Positions 49,852 through 58,549 of a stretch of 64,000 nucleotides of DNA are shown here, piece by piece (the stretch's first letter is position 1; every line of letters starts with the position of its first letter). This DNA comes from Deinococcus sp. AJ005. Its GTDB lineage: Bacteria; Deinococcota; Deinococci; Deinococcales; Deinococcaceae. A program made the position numbers and the translations under genes. The stretch is from the NCBI RefSeq assembly GCF_009017495.1, contig NZ_CP044989.1:62001-126000 (forward strand), written 5' to 3'. The notes under the pieces were generated by a model. The model was not told the DNA's origin. It did not search any database and saw nothing but the letters and a program-made list of their open reading frames with translations.

Positions 49852-50946
49852 ATGCTCAAGAAGGGACAGACCTCAGCCGCCTACCTGTTTCTCGCGCCGT
49901 TTCTGATCACCATCGGGATTTTCTTCTTCTACGCCTTCGCGCGGGCCATCTATTACTCGCTGACCGATTTCAACCTGTTCAACACGCCCAAACTGATCGG
50001 TATCAAGCCGTACACCGACGTGCTGGCCGATCCCCTGTTCCAGCGCGCACTCGCCAACAGTCTGGTCTTTGCGGTCATCACCACCACCCTCCAGACCGTC
50101 GGCGCGCTGCTGATGGCGGTGGCGCTGAACAACAAAATTCGTGGGATGGCCTTCTTCCGTTCGGCGTGGTACATGCCCAGCATCACGTCCAGCGTGGTCA
50201 TCACCCTGATTTTCCTGTGGCTGTTCCAGCGCCGGGGCGTCGCCAACTACGCGATTACCCAGTGGCAGGCCTTCTTGCCCTACACCCTGACATTGATCGG
50301 CGTGCTGATCGCCGCGCAGGTGGTGCAGGTGCTGTGGGAACGCTCGCGCGGGTTGCCCGCCGGGTGGTTTGATCCGGCGCTGGCCGTCATCAGTTTGCTG
50401 ATCGCCGTGGCCGTGACGGCCATCCTGAGCTGGACGGGCGTGCTGTCGGTGCGGGACGTGGCCCCCTACGATTTCCAGTACTTCTCGGACCGCTGGATTA
50501 GCCTTGGCGGGGTGCAGATTCTGAGCATTCCCATGCTGGTGATCATCATCCAGAACACCTTCACCACCATCCCCACCCTGATGCTGTTCTTTCTGGCAGG
50601 GTTGCAGAACATTCCTGGCACGCTGTACGAGGCCGCCGACATCGACGGCGCGACGCCCGCGCAGAAGCTGCTGAACGTGACGGTGCCGATGCTGCGGCCC
50701 GTGACCTTTTACGTGATCACCGTGGGCCTGATCGGCACCATGAAGATGTTCGATCAGGTGGCCGTGATCGGCAGCGCCGCGCCGCAAAGCACCCTGATCA
50801 CGCTGGCGTATTACGTGTATACCAACACCTTTAAGGCCGGGGCCGCGCCGGTCAACATGGCCGCCGCCGCCGCCATCGTGCTGGCCGCCATCATTCTGGT
50901 GATGGTGTTCCTGCAACGCCGCTTCATCAGCTCGGATGCGGTATGA
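49852..50946 (+). CDS. Sugar ABC transporter permease, MalF-like (364 aa)
   Basis: A CUT1-type membrane subunit. The N-terminal helix (AYLFLAPFLITIGIFFFYAF) is followed by the core helices; the EAA loop is LYEAADIDGATPAQKLLNVTVP. It is longer than usual (about 290) because about 70 extra residues, including additional hydrophobic segments (PYTLTLIGVLIAAQVVQVLW and LAVISLLIAVAVTAILSW), lie in the middle. GGAGGG lies before the ATG. It is followed by the second permease after 52 bases. Confidence 0.92.
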   Translation: MLKKGQTSAAYLFLAPFLITIGIFFFYAFARAIYYSLTDFNLFNTPKLIGIKPYTDVLADPLFQRALANSLVFAVITTTLQTVGALLMAVALNNKIRGMAFFRSAWYMPSITSSVVITLIFLWLFQRRGVANYAITQWQAFLPYTLTLIGVLIAAQVVQVLWERSRGLPAGWFDPALAVISLLIAVAVTAILSWTGVLSVRDVAPYDFQYFSDRWISLGGVQILSIPMLVIIIQNTFTTIPTLMLFFLAGLQNIPGTLYEAADIDGATPAQKLLNVTVPMLRPVTFYVITVGLIGTMKMFDQVAVIGSAAPQSTLITLAYYVYTNTFKAGAAPVNMAAAAAIVLAAIILVMVFLQRRFISSDAV

Positions 50947-50998
50947 GATGGCCCGCGGCTGTTTCGTCGCCAAACGGTTCAATCGGAGGTGAGTTGAG

Positions 50999-52528
50999 AT
51001 GACAGCAACCCTCTCTGAAGTCCGCAAGAACGCCGCTGATCTGGACCGCTGGCTGGCCCGTCGGCGCTGGGCGCGTGCGGGGTGGCTGTACGCCTTCATG
51101 CTGGTCATGAGTATCTTTTTCCTGGGGCCGTTTCTCATGGGCCTGCTCAGCAGCATGAAGGACAACCCCAACGAGTACCCGCCCCGTCTGGTCATTCCGC
51201 AACTGACGGCGCAGTACATCGGGCGCGCTTACAACCTGGGCGTGCAGGGCGCGGGCAGCGGCTGGAACGGCGGCCTGGAGCCGGGCCGCACCGTGACCTT
51301 TGACGTCAGTGTGCGCTCCCCGGCAGACGCGCCTCAGGGGCCGCCCACGACGGCGCTCTTTCCGTATCAACCCACCAGCCTGGTGGCGATTGCGCGGCAG
51401 GCGCAGGCCACCGAGTACGCCACCGTCAAGACCGTGGAAACCGGCCAGGTGGGCGAGGTTCGCAGCTACCGCATCACCGTGGATTACCCCGCGTTGACGG
51501 CGCAGCAGGGCGAGGTGGTTCAGGCCAAGCTGGCGACGCCCGACGCCAACCTGAACGCCAAGCTGCCAAGTGGCCAGACCGTGCCCGTCACGCTGGACAC
51601 GCCCGCCGCGCAGGACAAGCAGTATTCGCTGAATGCCACGCAGGCTGTTGAGCTGGTCAAGGCGGGGGATAAGTATTACCTGCGCGGCCCGGTCTTCGAG
51701 CGCACGCCGCTGCAAATCGACGTACAGCGCGGCCAGACCATCACCTCCAGCACGCTGCCACCCAGCGACAGGCAGAACTTCGGGCGCTCGTTTGCCTACC
51801 GCAACATCACCCCCGGCGTGCTGGGCTACACCTTCAACAACTACCGCCGCGCCTTTACCGAGACCACCAGCCCGCAAACCGGGCGCAGCCTGTTCTTCTC
51901 TTGGGTGTTAAACACTTTCCTGTACGCCTTCCTGCGCGTCAGCGCCGCCACCGTCTTCTGCTCGCTGGCCGGGTACGCCCTGGCCCGCATGGATTTTCCA
52001 GGCAAGAACCTGATCTTTATCGTCGGCGTGTTGTTTGTGCAGATGGTGCCCGATCAGGTCAATCTGGTCAGCAACTATGTGCTGCTGCAAGACCTGGGCC
52101 TGCTGAACATCTGGGGCCTGTGGTTTAACGGCCTGGTGGCGGCAGGCGGCGTCTTTCTGATGAAGCAATTCTTCGAAGGCATGCCCAAGGAGCTGGAGGA
52201 ATCGGCGGCTATTGACGGCGCGGGGCCACTGACTACCTTTTTTCGTGTGATGCTGCCGCAAGCCGGGCCAGCGCTGATCGCCCTCGCCATCACGCAGTTT
52301 CAGGGGGCGTGGAACGACTTTTTCTGGCCACTGGTGATTCTGCGCCAGAACACCGATTACCTGCTGACCGTGGGTCTGGTCAATTTCCGTCAGCTCTATG
52401 GAGGACAGGGCGACTACGGCCTGATCCTGGCCGGAGCGGTCCTGAGCGCCATCCCCGTGATTGTCATCTTTGTGATCTTCCAGCGCTATTTCGTGGACAC
52501 TGGAGCCGACAGCGCAGTCAAGGGGTAG
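50999..52528 (+). CDS. Sugar ABC transporter permease, MalG-like with a large external insertion (509 aa)
   Basis: The partner permease. The first helix (residues about 30-52) is followed by roughly 240 mostly polar, beta-rich residues (from NPNEYPPRL to about NNYRRAFTETT) before the second helix at about residue 300; MalG normally has only a few dozen here. The core then looks normal: ELEESAAIDGAGPLTTFFRVMLP is the EAA loop. Total length is nearly twice the usual 280. The insertion lies on the outer face and may contact the binding protein or sugar. GGAGG precedes the ATG. No ATPase gene follows. Confidence 0.92.
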   Translation: MTATLSEVRKNAADLDRWLARRRWARAGWLYAFMLVMSIFFLGPFLMGLLSSMKDNPNEYPPRLVIPQLTAQYIGRAYNLGVQGAGSGWNGGLEPGRTVTFDVSVRSPADAPQGPPTTALFPYQPTSLVAIARQAQATEYATVKTVETGQVGEVRSYRITVDYPALTAQQGEVVQAKLATPDANLNAKLPSGQTVPVTLDTPAAQDKQYSLNATQAVELVKAGDKYYLRGPVFERTPLQIDVQRGQTITSSTLPPSDRQNFGRSFAYRNITPGVLGYTFNNYRRAFTETTSPQTGRSLFFSWVLNTFLYAFLRVSAATVFCSLAGYALARMDFPGKNLIFIVGVLFVQMVPDQVNLVSNYVLLQDLGLLNIWGLWFNGLVAAGGVFLMKQFFEGMPKELEESAAIDGAGPLTTFFRVMLPQAGPALIALAITQFQGAWNDFFWPLVILRQNTDYLLTVGLVNFRQLYGGQGDYGLILAGAVLSAIPVIVIFVIFQRYFVDTGADSAVKG

Positions 52529-52762
52529 CGCAGTCGAGGAGTGAGGGAGCAGTGCCACGTCTAAAGGTCTGAACGCTGAAGGCTCCGTTGCCCCCAACCA
52601 TGATCTGCGCCATTCTCTCAGGTCTCAGTGAGATGCAGGAGCGCAGTGACGGATGGGGGAAGGGGCCATCAAGCAGCCCCGTAGCGGTTCTGTTCAAGCC
52701 AGCATCACCGCCCAACCATCAATACGCTGGACCTCCCATGCCAACCATCATCTTCTGGGGTT
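52529..52762 (+). other. Gene-free region between the permease and the repeat copy C
   Basis: No gene, terminator or clear promoter was found in this 234-base stretch. It leads into repeat copy C and the debranching enzyme gene. Confidence 0.4.
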
Positions 52763-52916
52763 ATACAGGTTTCGTTTGTAACGCGGTAGAGATCGGGGAA
52801 GCTCCAATCTCTACACTCCACGCCCGGAACCTGTCTTTCTCTCTCGCTCTGCTTCGCAGCTTTGCAAATCCGTTCGGATTACAGGTATTTTTAACACCTT
52901 TTCGTCGGAGTCCGTA
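52763..52916 (-). repeat. Structured MITE-like repeat, copy C, inverted (154 bp)
   Basis: This copy is in the opposite orientation to copies A and B. It shares the 17-base core ACTCCACGCCCGGAACC (52814-52830) exactly with copy A. Hairpins are GTAGAGATCGG/CCAATCTCTAC (52786-52814) and AGGTAT/AACACCT (52883-52899); sequences differ from the other copies but remain paired. Its outer ends read ATACAGGTTTCG and CGGAGTCCGTAG. About 18 extra bases sit in the CGAAGC segment. It lies just upstream of the debranching enzyme gene. Confidence 0.72.
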
Positions 52917-52971
52917 GTAGACCTTTAGACGGTTTAAATGTTTGACCTCCTCTCACCCGCAAGGAGCTGCC

Positions 52972-54858
52972 ATGCTGCTTACCCGCACCGTCCTCAAAGA
53001 AAATGACTTGTATCTCGTTGGAGACGCGCACTACGCCGTGGCTGAAGGCGAGAGCGGGCTGTACCGCCGCGACACGCGTTTCCTGTCGCGCTACCAGTGG
53101 CAACTGGATGGTCAGACCCCACAGACGCTGATGCAGCACGAGCGTTTTCCCTTTTGGTTGCATTCGCAGAGCGCCAATGCCAACGTGGGTTACACCATGC
53201 GCGTGGGCCTGAGCCGCGATCTGCTGGTCACAGCCACCGAGCTGCGCGATACCCTGCGCGTCACGCGCTATGCCGGAGCCGAGCCGCACACGTTGACGCT
53301 GGAGCTGTCTGCCGATTTTCTGGACATGTTCGAGGTCCGTGGCTGGCCGTATCCCTCTGCTGAGCGGGACATTCGCACGGAAGTCACCGGGGACGGCGTG
53401 ACCTTCGCCTACACCGCGCAGGACGGCCTGGAACACCGCGCTGTGGTGCAGACCTCGCCCGCCGCTACGTGGAACGGTCAGCGCCTGAGTTGGACACTGA
53501 TGGAGGAGGAAACCGAGATCGTGGTCAGCGTTTTCCCGCTGCTGGCCGATGAACAGCCGATGCCGGGCCAACCGGAGGAGCTGGCCGCCGAGTACGGCGC
53601 GATCCAGGCAGGCATCGGGCGAGATGTGCAGTTGTCCGATCCAAGGGACGCCCGCGTGCTGGCCCAGAGCATCAAAGACCTCCGCAGCCTGAGCTTCCAG
53701 ACCGAGCAGGGCGCGTTTCCAGCGGCGGGGTTGCCGTGGTTCGTGGCTCCCTTTGGCCGCGACAGCATGATCATTGCGCTGATGGTCAAGGATCATCTGC
53801 CCCAACTGGCGCTGACGGTGGCGCGCTATCTGGCCGCGCATCAGGGCGTCAACTACAACTCAGTGACGCTGGAGCAGCCCGGCAAAATCCTGCACGAATT
53901 GCGCGTGGGCGAGCTGACGCGCACGGGCCGCACGCCGCACCGCCCGTATTACGCCACTGCCGACGCGACGCCGCTGTTCGTGTGGCTGGTGGGCGAACTG
54001 AGCGCCGCGCACCCCGATCTGGCCCGCGAACTGCGCCCGCATTGGGAAGCGGCCCTGAAGTGGTGCCTGACCGACGGCGATCCCGATCAGGACGGCTTCA
54101 TTGAGTACACCCCCGATTCCGAACCCGGCGGTATTACCAACGCCGTGTGGAAGGACAGCGGCGACAGTACGTTTACTGGGGGTGATGTGGATGTCAGTGG
54201 GCATGTGGCCGTGGTGGAGGTTCAGGGCTACGCTTACGCGGCATATCTGGCGGCGGCGCGGATGTACCGCCTGCTGGGTGAAGATGCCCTGGGCTCCGAA
54301 TGGGAGGCACGCGCTTTGAATCTGCGCGAGCGCTTCCAGACCGCCTTCTGGTGGCCCGAACGCGGCTATTACGTTCACGGCCTGAATGGTGACAAGCAGC
54401 CGCTGCGTGTGCTGGTCAGCAACCCGGCGCATACGCTGTGGACGGGGATCATTCCGCCGGAATTCGCGGCGCAGGTGGCAAAGACAGCGCTGAGTGAGGA
54501 ACTGTGGAGTGGCTGGGGCATTCGCACGCTGGGCACAGGGGAAATCCGGTATAACCCGGTCAGCTACCACAATGGGAGTGTCTGGCCGCATGACACCGCC
54601 GCCGCCGCGCTGGGGATGCACCGTTATGGTCTGAACGCCGAAGCGACGCAGGTGGCCCGCGCTCTGTTTGATGCTGCTCGTGCCGCCCCCGATGCCCGAT
54701 TGAGCGAGCTGTTCGCCGGATTCGTGCGCCAGGACGGCACGCCCCCGGTCCCGTATCCTGCCGCCTGCCACCCACAAGGCTGGGACGCCGCCATTCCACT
54801 GGCCCTGGGCCACCTGCTGACGGTGGATATTCCCAGCTCCGAGAGTACGCTGACTTGA
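52972..54858 (+). CDS. Amylo-alpha-1,6-glucosidase/glycogen debranching-type enzyme (628 aa)
   Basis: A cytosolic glycosidase. The N-terminal domain (LYLVGDAHYAVAEGESGLYRRDTRFLSRY) is the GDE_N_bis domain of debranching-like enzymes. The (alpha/alpha)6 domain follows with PWFVAPFGRDSMIIAL, then DPDQDGFIEYTPDSEPGG with AVWKDSGDS, and YNPVSYHNGSVWPHDTAAA. No signal peptide. AAGGAG lies 7 bases before the ATG. It probably acts on alpha-glucans or a glycoside imported by the transporter upstream. True specificity for the 1,6 bond is inferred. Confidence 0.9.
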   Translation: MLLTRTVLKENDLYLVGDAHYAVAEGESGLYRRDTRFLSRYQWQLDGQTPQTLMQHERFPFWLHSQSANANVGYTMRVGLSRDLLVTATELRDTLRVTRYAGAEPHTLTLELSADFLDMFEVRGWPYPSAERDIRTEVTGDGVTFAYTAQDGLEHRAVVQTSPAATWNGQRLSWTLMEEETEIVVSVFPLLADEQPMPGQPEELAAEYGAIQAGIGRDVQLSDPRDARVLAQSIKDLRSLSFQTEQGAFPAAGLPWFVAPFGRDSMIIALMVKDHLPQLALTVARYLAAHQGVNYNSVTLEQPGKILHELRVGELTRTGRTPHRPYYATADATPLFVWLVGELSAAHPDLARELRPHWEAALKWCLTDGDPDQDGFIEYTPDSEPGGITNAVWKDSGDSTFTGGDVDVSGHVAVVEVQGYAYAAYLAAARMYRLLGEDALGSEWEARALNLRERFQTAFWWPERGYYVHGLNGDKQPLRVLVSNPAHTLWTGIIPPEFAAQVAKTALSEELWSGWGIRTLGTGEIRYNPVSYHNGSVWPHDTAAAALGMHRYGLNAEATQVARALFDAARAAPDARLSELFAGFVRQDGTPPVPYPAACHPQGWDAAIPLALGHLLTVDIPSSESTLT

Positions 54859-54898
54859 GGTTGGCCCTGGAATGACCGGAATCGGCAATACACTTTTA

Positions 54899-55747
54899 CC
54901 CCGCTTAGGGCTTGCGCTGACATAGATTTCTCCGCACCCAGACGGTAAAATAAAAATTGAGACTATATAGCTCGATTTCGTCTCCACCACAGTTGAGGCC
55001 GTCGCCGCAATATTCGCACTCTCCACCGCTGGACCAAAAAGCACTTCAGCGATCAAAAGAAGTGTTGCCACCAGAAAGTCACTAATGCCATGCTCATCGC
55101 GCTGCTGCTGGCACGCTTGATCTACAAACAGGCGCATCCATCGGTCTGGTGGAGTGACCTCAAGGCAGACCGCCCCAGTCTGCCGTCCTACACACAAGCA
55201 GTCATGCGGGCCAACAGTCTGCTGGCCGTCTTGGAGAAGGTTTGTAGACCGTCCAGACCGTGTGCTGAGGTGGTGATCGACTCGATGCCATTGCCCATTT
55301 GCCTTCCCAATCGGACGTGCCGCTGCTACTTTCCAAGAGCGAGATGGGGCTATGGCACACAAGGAAAGTTCTTTGGGTATAAGCTCCACGCGTGGGTTCT
55401 GGAAGATGGTGAGGTCGCGCAATATCTGATCAGACCAGCCCATTTGCACGACACCACCGTGAGCTACGAACTGAATCGGCGCCATCCCCGACTTTGACGG
55501 ACCAAAAATCGTGGGGGACAAGGGGTACTGCTGCGTAGGCTACATCTACCCGCCCAAGAGCAACTCCCGGTATGACACGGGATGGCGGCCAGACCGCCAT
55601 CCAACACTCTGCAAACGTATTGAAACGGTGTTTTCACAGTGGGTTGCGGAGGGCATCCGGTCTGTTCAGACCAAAACGCTGGCTTCATTGCGGCTGCGCG
55701 TCGTCCTGGCCGTCATCGCCCACAATCTGACTAAGCCCTAAACGGGG
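54899..55747 (+). mobile_element. Decayed IS982-like insertion sequence (849 bp)
   Basis: The ends CCCCGCTTAGGGCTT (54899-54913) and AAGCCCTAAACGGGG (55733-55747) are 15-bp terminal inverted repeats with one mismatch. Between them is a broken transposase gene. No target duplication is obvious next to the ends. The element is shorter than the roughly 1 kb usual for IS982, so sequence has been lost near the left end. GC content is lower than in its neighbours. Confidence 0.75.
54997..55741 (+). pseudogene. Transposase remnant, IS982-like, with frameshift and nonsense codon
   Basis: The frame GRRRNIRTLHRWTKKHFSDQ is open from just after a TGA at 54994-54996, runs through ATG 55090, IDSMPLPICLPNRT, GKFFGYKLHAWVLEDGEV and HLHDTTVSYEL, and stops at 55497. 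About 55485 the family continues in another frame with PDFDGPKIVGDKGYCCVGYI and ends LRVVLAVIAHNLTKP at 55741. The DS..P..C pattern, FGYKLH and GDKGY recall IS982 transposases of the DDE type. No intact start is left, so it is inactive. Family assignment is by motif. Confidence 0.75.
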
Positions 55748-55986
55748 TTTTTCGTCGAAAGTGTCTGGAACAATAGTTCAGACAAGATTTCTGAAAGATT
55801 TGCATTAAAGTGGATGGCTCATATCCAGCAGTTTCGGAGAGTCGAACTGAGGTTTGGGGCATCAGGTCTGTGGGGTCTGGAGGCTAGGGAACATGACCTG
55901 CCGCGTTTTCTGCCGAACACTGTGTGCTGAGCAGCCACCCCTACAGGTTGCACAGGACTGCTGGAGAACGTGTCTGGAACGTGCCC
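55748..55986. other. Gene-free region between the IS and the rhamnose locus
   Basis: No convincing gene. A short plus-strand frame at 55814-55930 is not supported by a ribosome binding site. An 11-base direct repeat GTGTCTGGAAC occurs at 55761 and 55968, possibly by chance. Confidence 0.4.
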
Positions 55987-57414
55987 TCAGCACACCTGGA
56001 CCACCCGCAGCCCCTTCAATGCCCCCAGCTTCTTGATCCGGTCCGCCATGTGCCCCACGCCCACGGCGCAGTGATGCGCTGGCCCCTGGGCATTCCAAGC
56101 TTCCACGAAACCCCGCGCGCCCAGGGGAAAACGGTAGCGGCTGTTGGTGTTGCCAATTTCAAGAATTGGGCCGGGCACCGACTCGCCCTCGGCCACCAGC
56201 AGTTTCAGGCTGCCGCCGTCCTCTACCACTGAGAGCAGGGTCACGGGGCCGTGCTGCACGGACATTTCTACGCTCAGGCCGCTGCCCACTTTGCCGTGGT
56301 AGACCGCCAGCGGGCGCACCTTCGTTTTGCCCTGCGCGATCCCGACATGGCCGGGGCCGTCATGTCCCATCAGCACCACGTCCTCCGCGAAGTCCAGCGC
56401 GTAGAACTCGGTGAAGGAACCGCCCGCGCCGAAGGCGTCCATGATCTTCATGGCCTGCGCGTTCTTGACCTCGTATTCCCCGGCCACTGGAATGCCGCGC
56501 GCGGTCAGCAGCGAGCAGCCCAGAATCACCGAACCCATCACGTCCTCGTTGTCGCTGCCAGGGGTTCCCTCGGCGTAGTAGGCCAGCGAGGTCAGGCCAT
56601 GCTTTTCGACAAACTGGTCCAGAGCCACGCTGGTGCGGGCGGCGCGGGCCAGTTCTTCGGGGGCGCAGTCAGGTTGAACTTCAAATTCCCGCTGAAAATC
56701 CTGAACGCGCTCTGCTGTCTCCACCTCTCCAACCTCTTTACGGAGAGCCGCCAGCTCGTCCAGCTCCACGATCTGAATATGGGTGCCGAAGGCGATGGCC
56801 TGCAAGGTCAGATCGCTGTAGATGTCGAGCATGCCGTTGTAATAGCGGCCCATCACGCCAAGGCGGCCATGTTCCATGACGTGTGCCACACGCGCTGCTT
56901 CCAGCCAGCCATCCACTTCCTGCCAGACATGCGGATCACCGTCCAGCACGCCCGTCACCTGATGGAACGGGATGCCCGCGCGGGCAAAGACGTTGGCGAT
57001 TTCTGGCACCGGGCAGGCGGCGCAATAGGCCAGCCATTCGCCGGTCATTTTCGTTCTGTCGCCCAGCGCGTTGAAACTCGCGTAGTCGATGGCTGCCGTG
57101 GGTTGCAAATTCAGGATGACCACGGGAACCCCGGCGCGTTGTACTGCGGGCAACACCGTGGACGACAGCGCGTAGGTGGTGGCGTACAGAAAAATGATGT
57201 CCACATCGGCCTGCCGGAGCTGATGCCCAGCCTCTCTAGCCCTAACTGGCGAGTCGATCAGGCCCAGGTTGACGACTTCCACGCCGGGGCGCTCCAGCCG
57301 CGCGGCCACCTGTGCCACGTAGCCTCTCAGGCGGTCCTCCAGTCCCGGAAACTGTGGCCAGTAGGTGTCCAGCCCGATGCCGAACAGGCCGATTTTGAAT
57401 GAATGGTGGGGCAT
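55987..57414 (-). CDS. L-arabinose/L-fucose isomerase-like protein (475 aa)
   Basis: A cytosolic protein of the L-fucose/L-arabinose isomerase fold. IGLFGIGLDTYWPQFPGLEDRL at the N-terminus and MEHGRLGVMGRYYNGMLDIYSDLT in the middle are typical; YYAEGTPGSDNEDVMGSVILG and ALDFAEDVVLMGHDGPGHVGIAQ form the C-terminal metal and substrate region. It is the last gene of the rhamnose transport operon, 74 bases after the binding protein. As a true L-rhamnose isomerase is encoded at 63361, this enzyme may act on another deoxy- or pentose sugar brought in by the same transporter. Substrate uncertain. Confidence 0.8.
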   Translation of the reverse strand: MPHHSFKIGLFGIGLDTYWPQFPGLEDRLRGYVAQVAARLERPGVEVVNLGLIDSPVRAREAGHQLRQADVDIIFLYATTYALSSTVLPAVQRAGVPVVILNLQPTAAIDYASFNALGDRTKMTGEWLAYCAACPVPEIANVFARAGIPFHQVTGVLDGDPHVWQEVDGWLEAARVAHVMEHGRLGVMGRYYNGMLDIYSDLTLQAIAFGTHIQIVELDELAALRKEVGEVETAERVQDFQREFEVQPDCAPEELARAARTSVALDQFVEKHGLTSLAYYAEGTPGSDNEDVMGSVILGCSLLTARGIPVAGEYEVKNAQAMKIMDAFGAGGSFTEFYALDFAEDVVLMGHDGPGHVGIAQGKTKVRPLAVYHGKVGSGLSVEMSVQHGPVTLLSVVEDGGSLKLLVAEGESVPGPILEIGNTNSRYRFPLGARGFVEAWNAQGPAHHCAVGVGHMADRIKKLGALKGLRVVQVC

Positions 57415-57440
57415 AAAACCTCGCTGGTGTTGATGGAAAG

Positions 57441-57471
57441 GCCGCCCAGTCCAGTGGTGGACGTGGGCGGC
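57441..57471 (-). other. Hairpin between rhamnose binding protein and isomerase-like gene
   Basis: GCCGCCCAGTCCA and TGGACGTGGGCGGC pair over 13 positions with one bulged base and a 4-base loop. It lies directly after the binding-protein stop on the minus strand and probably protects that mRNA segment or dampens read-through. It shares the GGGCGGC/GCCGCCC stem with the hairpin after the other binding protein at 49791. Confidence 0.6.
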
Positions 57472-57488
57472 GCAGGCAGATCTTCAGA

Positions 57489-58490
57489 TCAGAAATCGAA
57501 CTTGTCGATGTTCGCCTTGTCGAAGGTGTAGGGCGGCCCCAGCACAACCTCGCCGTCCTTGCCCACGGTGTACTTGCCCAGCTTGCCTGCCATGAACGTT
57601 TCGCCCGGCTTGCCGGTGATCATGCCGCTGGCGAGCGAAGCCGCCGCGTAGGTGGCGAGGTACCCCACGTCGCCGGGATTCCACAGTTGGAAGGCCGTCA
57701 CTGTGCCGTCCTTGACGAAGGCGCGCATCTGGTTGGGCGTGCCCAGGCCGGTCAGGGCCACCTTGCCCTTATTGGGGCTGGTGGACAGATAACGCGCCCC
57801 CGCCGAGATGCCCACGGTGGTGGGCGAGATCACGCCTTTCAGGTTGGGATACGCCTGGATCAGCCCCTGCATTTCGGTGAAGGACTTCTGATCATCGTCG
57901 TTGCCATAGGCGATCTTGACCAGCTTCATGTCCTTGTATTTGGGCAGTTTCAGCTCTTCTTGCATCCACTTGATCCAGGTGTTCTGGTTGGTGGCGTTGG
58001 GCGTGGCGCTCAGGATGGCAATGTCGCCCTTGTAGCCGATGAGCTTGCCCACCAGTTGCACCTGCGCGCGGCCAATGCCCTCGGAGTTGGCCTGGTTGAT
58101 GAAGAGGGTACGCCCTGAGACGGCGGTGTCCGAGTCCATCGTGACGATCTTGACCCCGGCCTGCTTGGCGCGGTTCAGGTACGGCAGGAGCGCATTGGCG
58201 TCGTTGGCTGCCAGCACCAGCGCGTCCTGCCGCTGCGCGATGGCGGTGTTGATGTAGCTGACCTGGCTGCTGGCCCCGGCGTCGGATGGCCCCACCACCT
58301 TGGCCGTGGCCCCGATTTCCTTGGCCGCGTCCAGGCCGCCCTGCGTCTCGATGACGTTGTAGGGGTTGTTGATGTTCTTGGGCAGAAGCGTAATCTTCAG
58401 GCCCTTCTTGATCGTGGTGGGAGCCTGGGCGAACGACAGGGTGGACAGGCCGAGGGCCAGGGCGGACAACAGCAGAATGCTCTTTTTCAT
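57489..58490 (-). CDS. rhaS: Rhamnose ABC transporter substrate-binding protein (333 aa)
   Basis: An exported CUT2-type sugar-binding protein. The signal peptide is MKKSILLLSALALGLSTLSFA. The mature part has the ribose-binding-protein fold: LLPKNINNPYNVIETQGGLDAAKE, DALVLAANDANALLPYLNRAKQAGVKIVTMDSD and QLWNPGDVGYLATYAA. The pattern LPKNINNPYNV is characteristic of rhamnose-binding RhaS proteins, and the mutarotase in the same operon supports L-rhamnose. GGAGGTTCG lies before the ATG. Confidence 0.88.
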   Translation of the reverse strand: MKKSILLLSALALGLSTLSFAQAPTTIKKGLKITLLPKNINNPYNVIETQGGLDAAKEIGATAKVVGPSDAGASSQVSYINTAIAQRQDALVLAANDANALLPYLNRAKQAGVKIVTMDSDTAVSGRTLFINQANSEGIGRAQVQLVGKLIGYKGDIAILSATPNATNQNTWIKWMQEELKLPKYKDMKLVKIAYGNDDDQKSFTEMQGLIQAYPNLKGVISPTTVGISAGARYLSTSPNKGKVALTGLGTPNQMRAFVKDGTVTAFQLWNPGDVGYLATYAAASLASGMITGKPGETFMAGKLGKYTVGKDGEVVLGPPYTFDKANIDKFDF

Positions 58491-58549
58491 AACGAACCTC
58501 CGAGGGGAGAGAGAAGGGGGCGGGTGAAGGGGTTTCTGGACGGAAGGCC

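Noticed and set aside
55761..55978. Direct repeat GTGTCTGGAAC flanking 200 bases after the insertion sequence
   Set aside because: Eleven bases without further symmetry or coding content may be chance; it does not flank the element itself.
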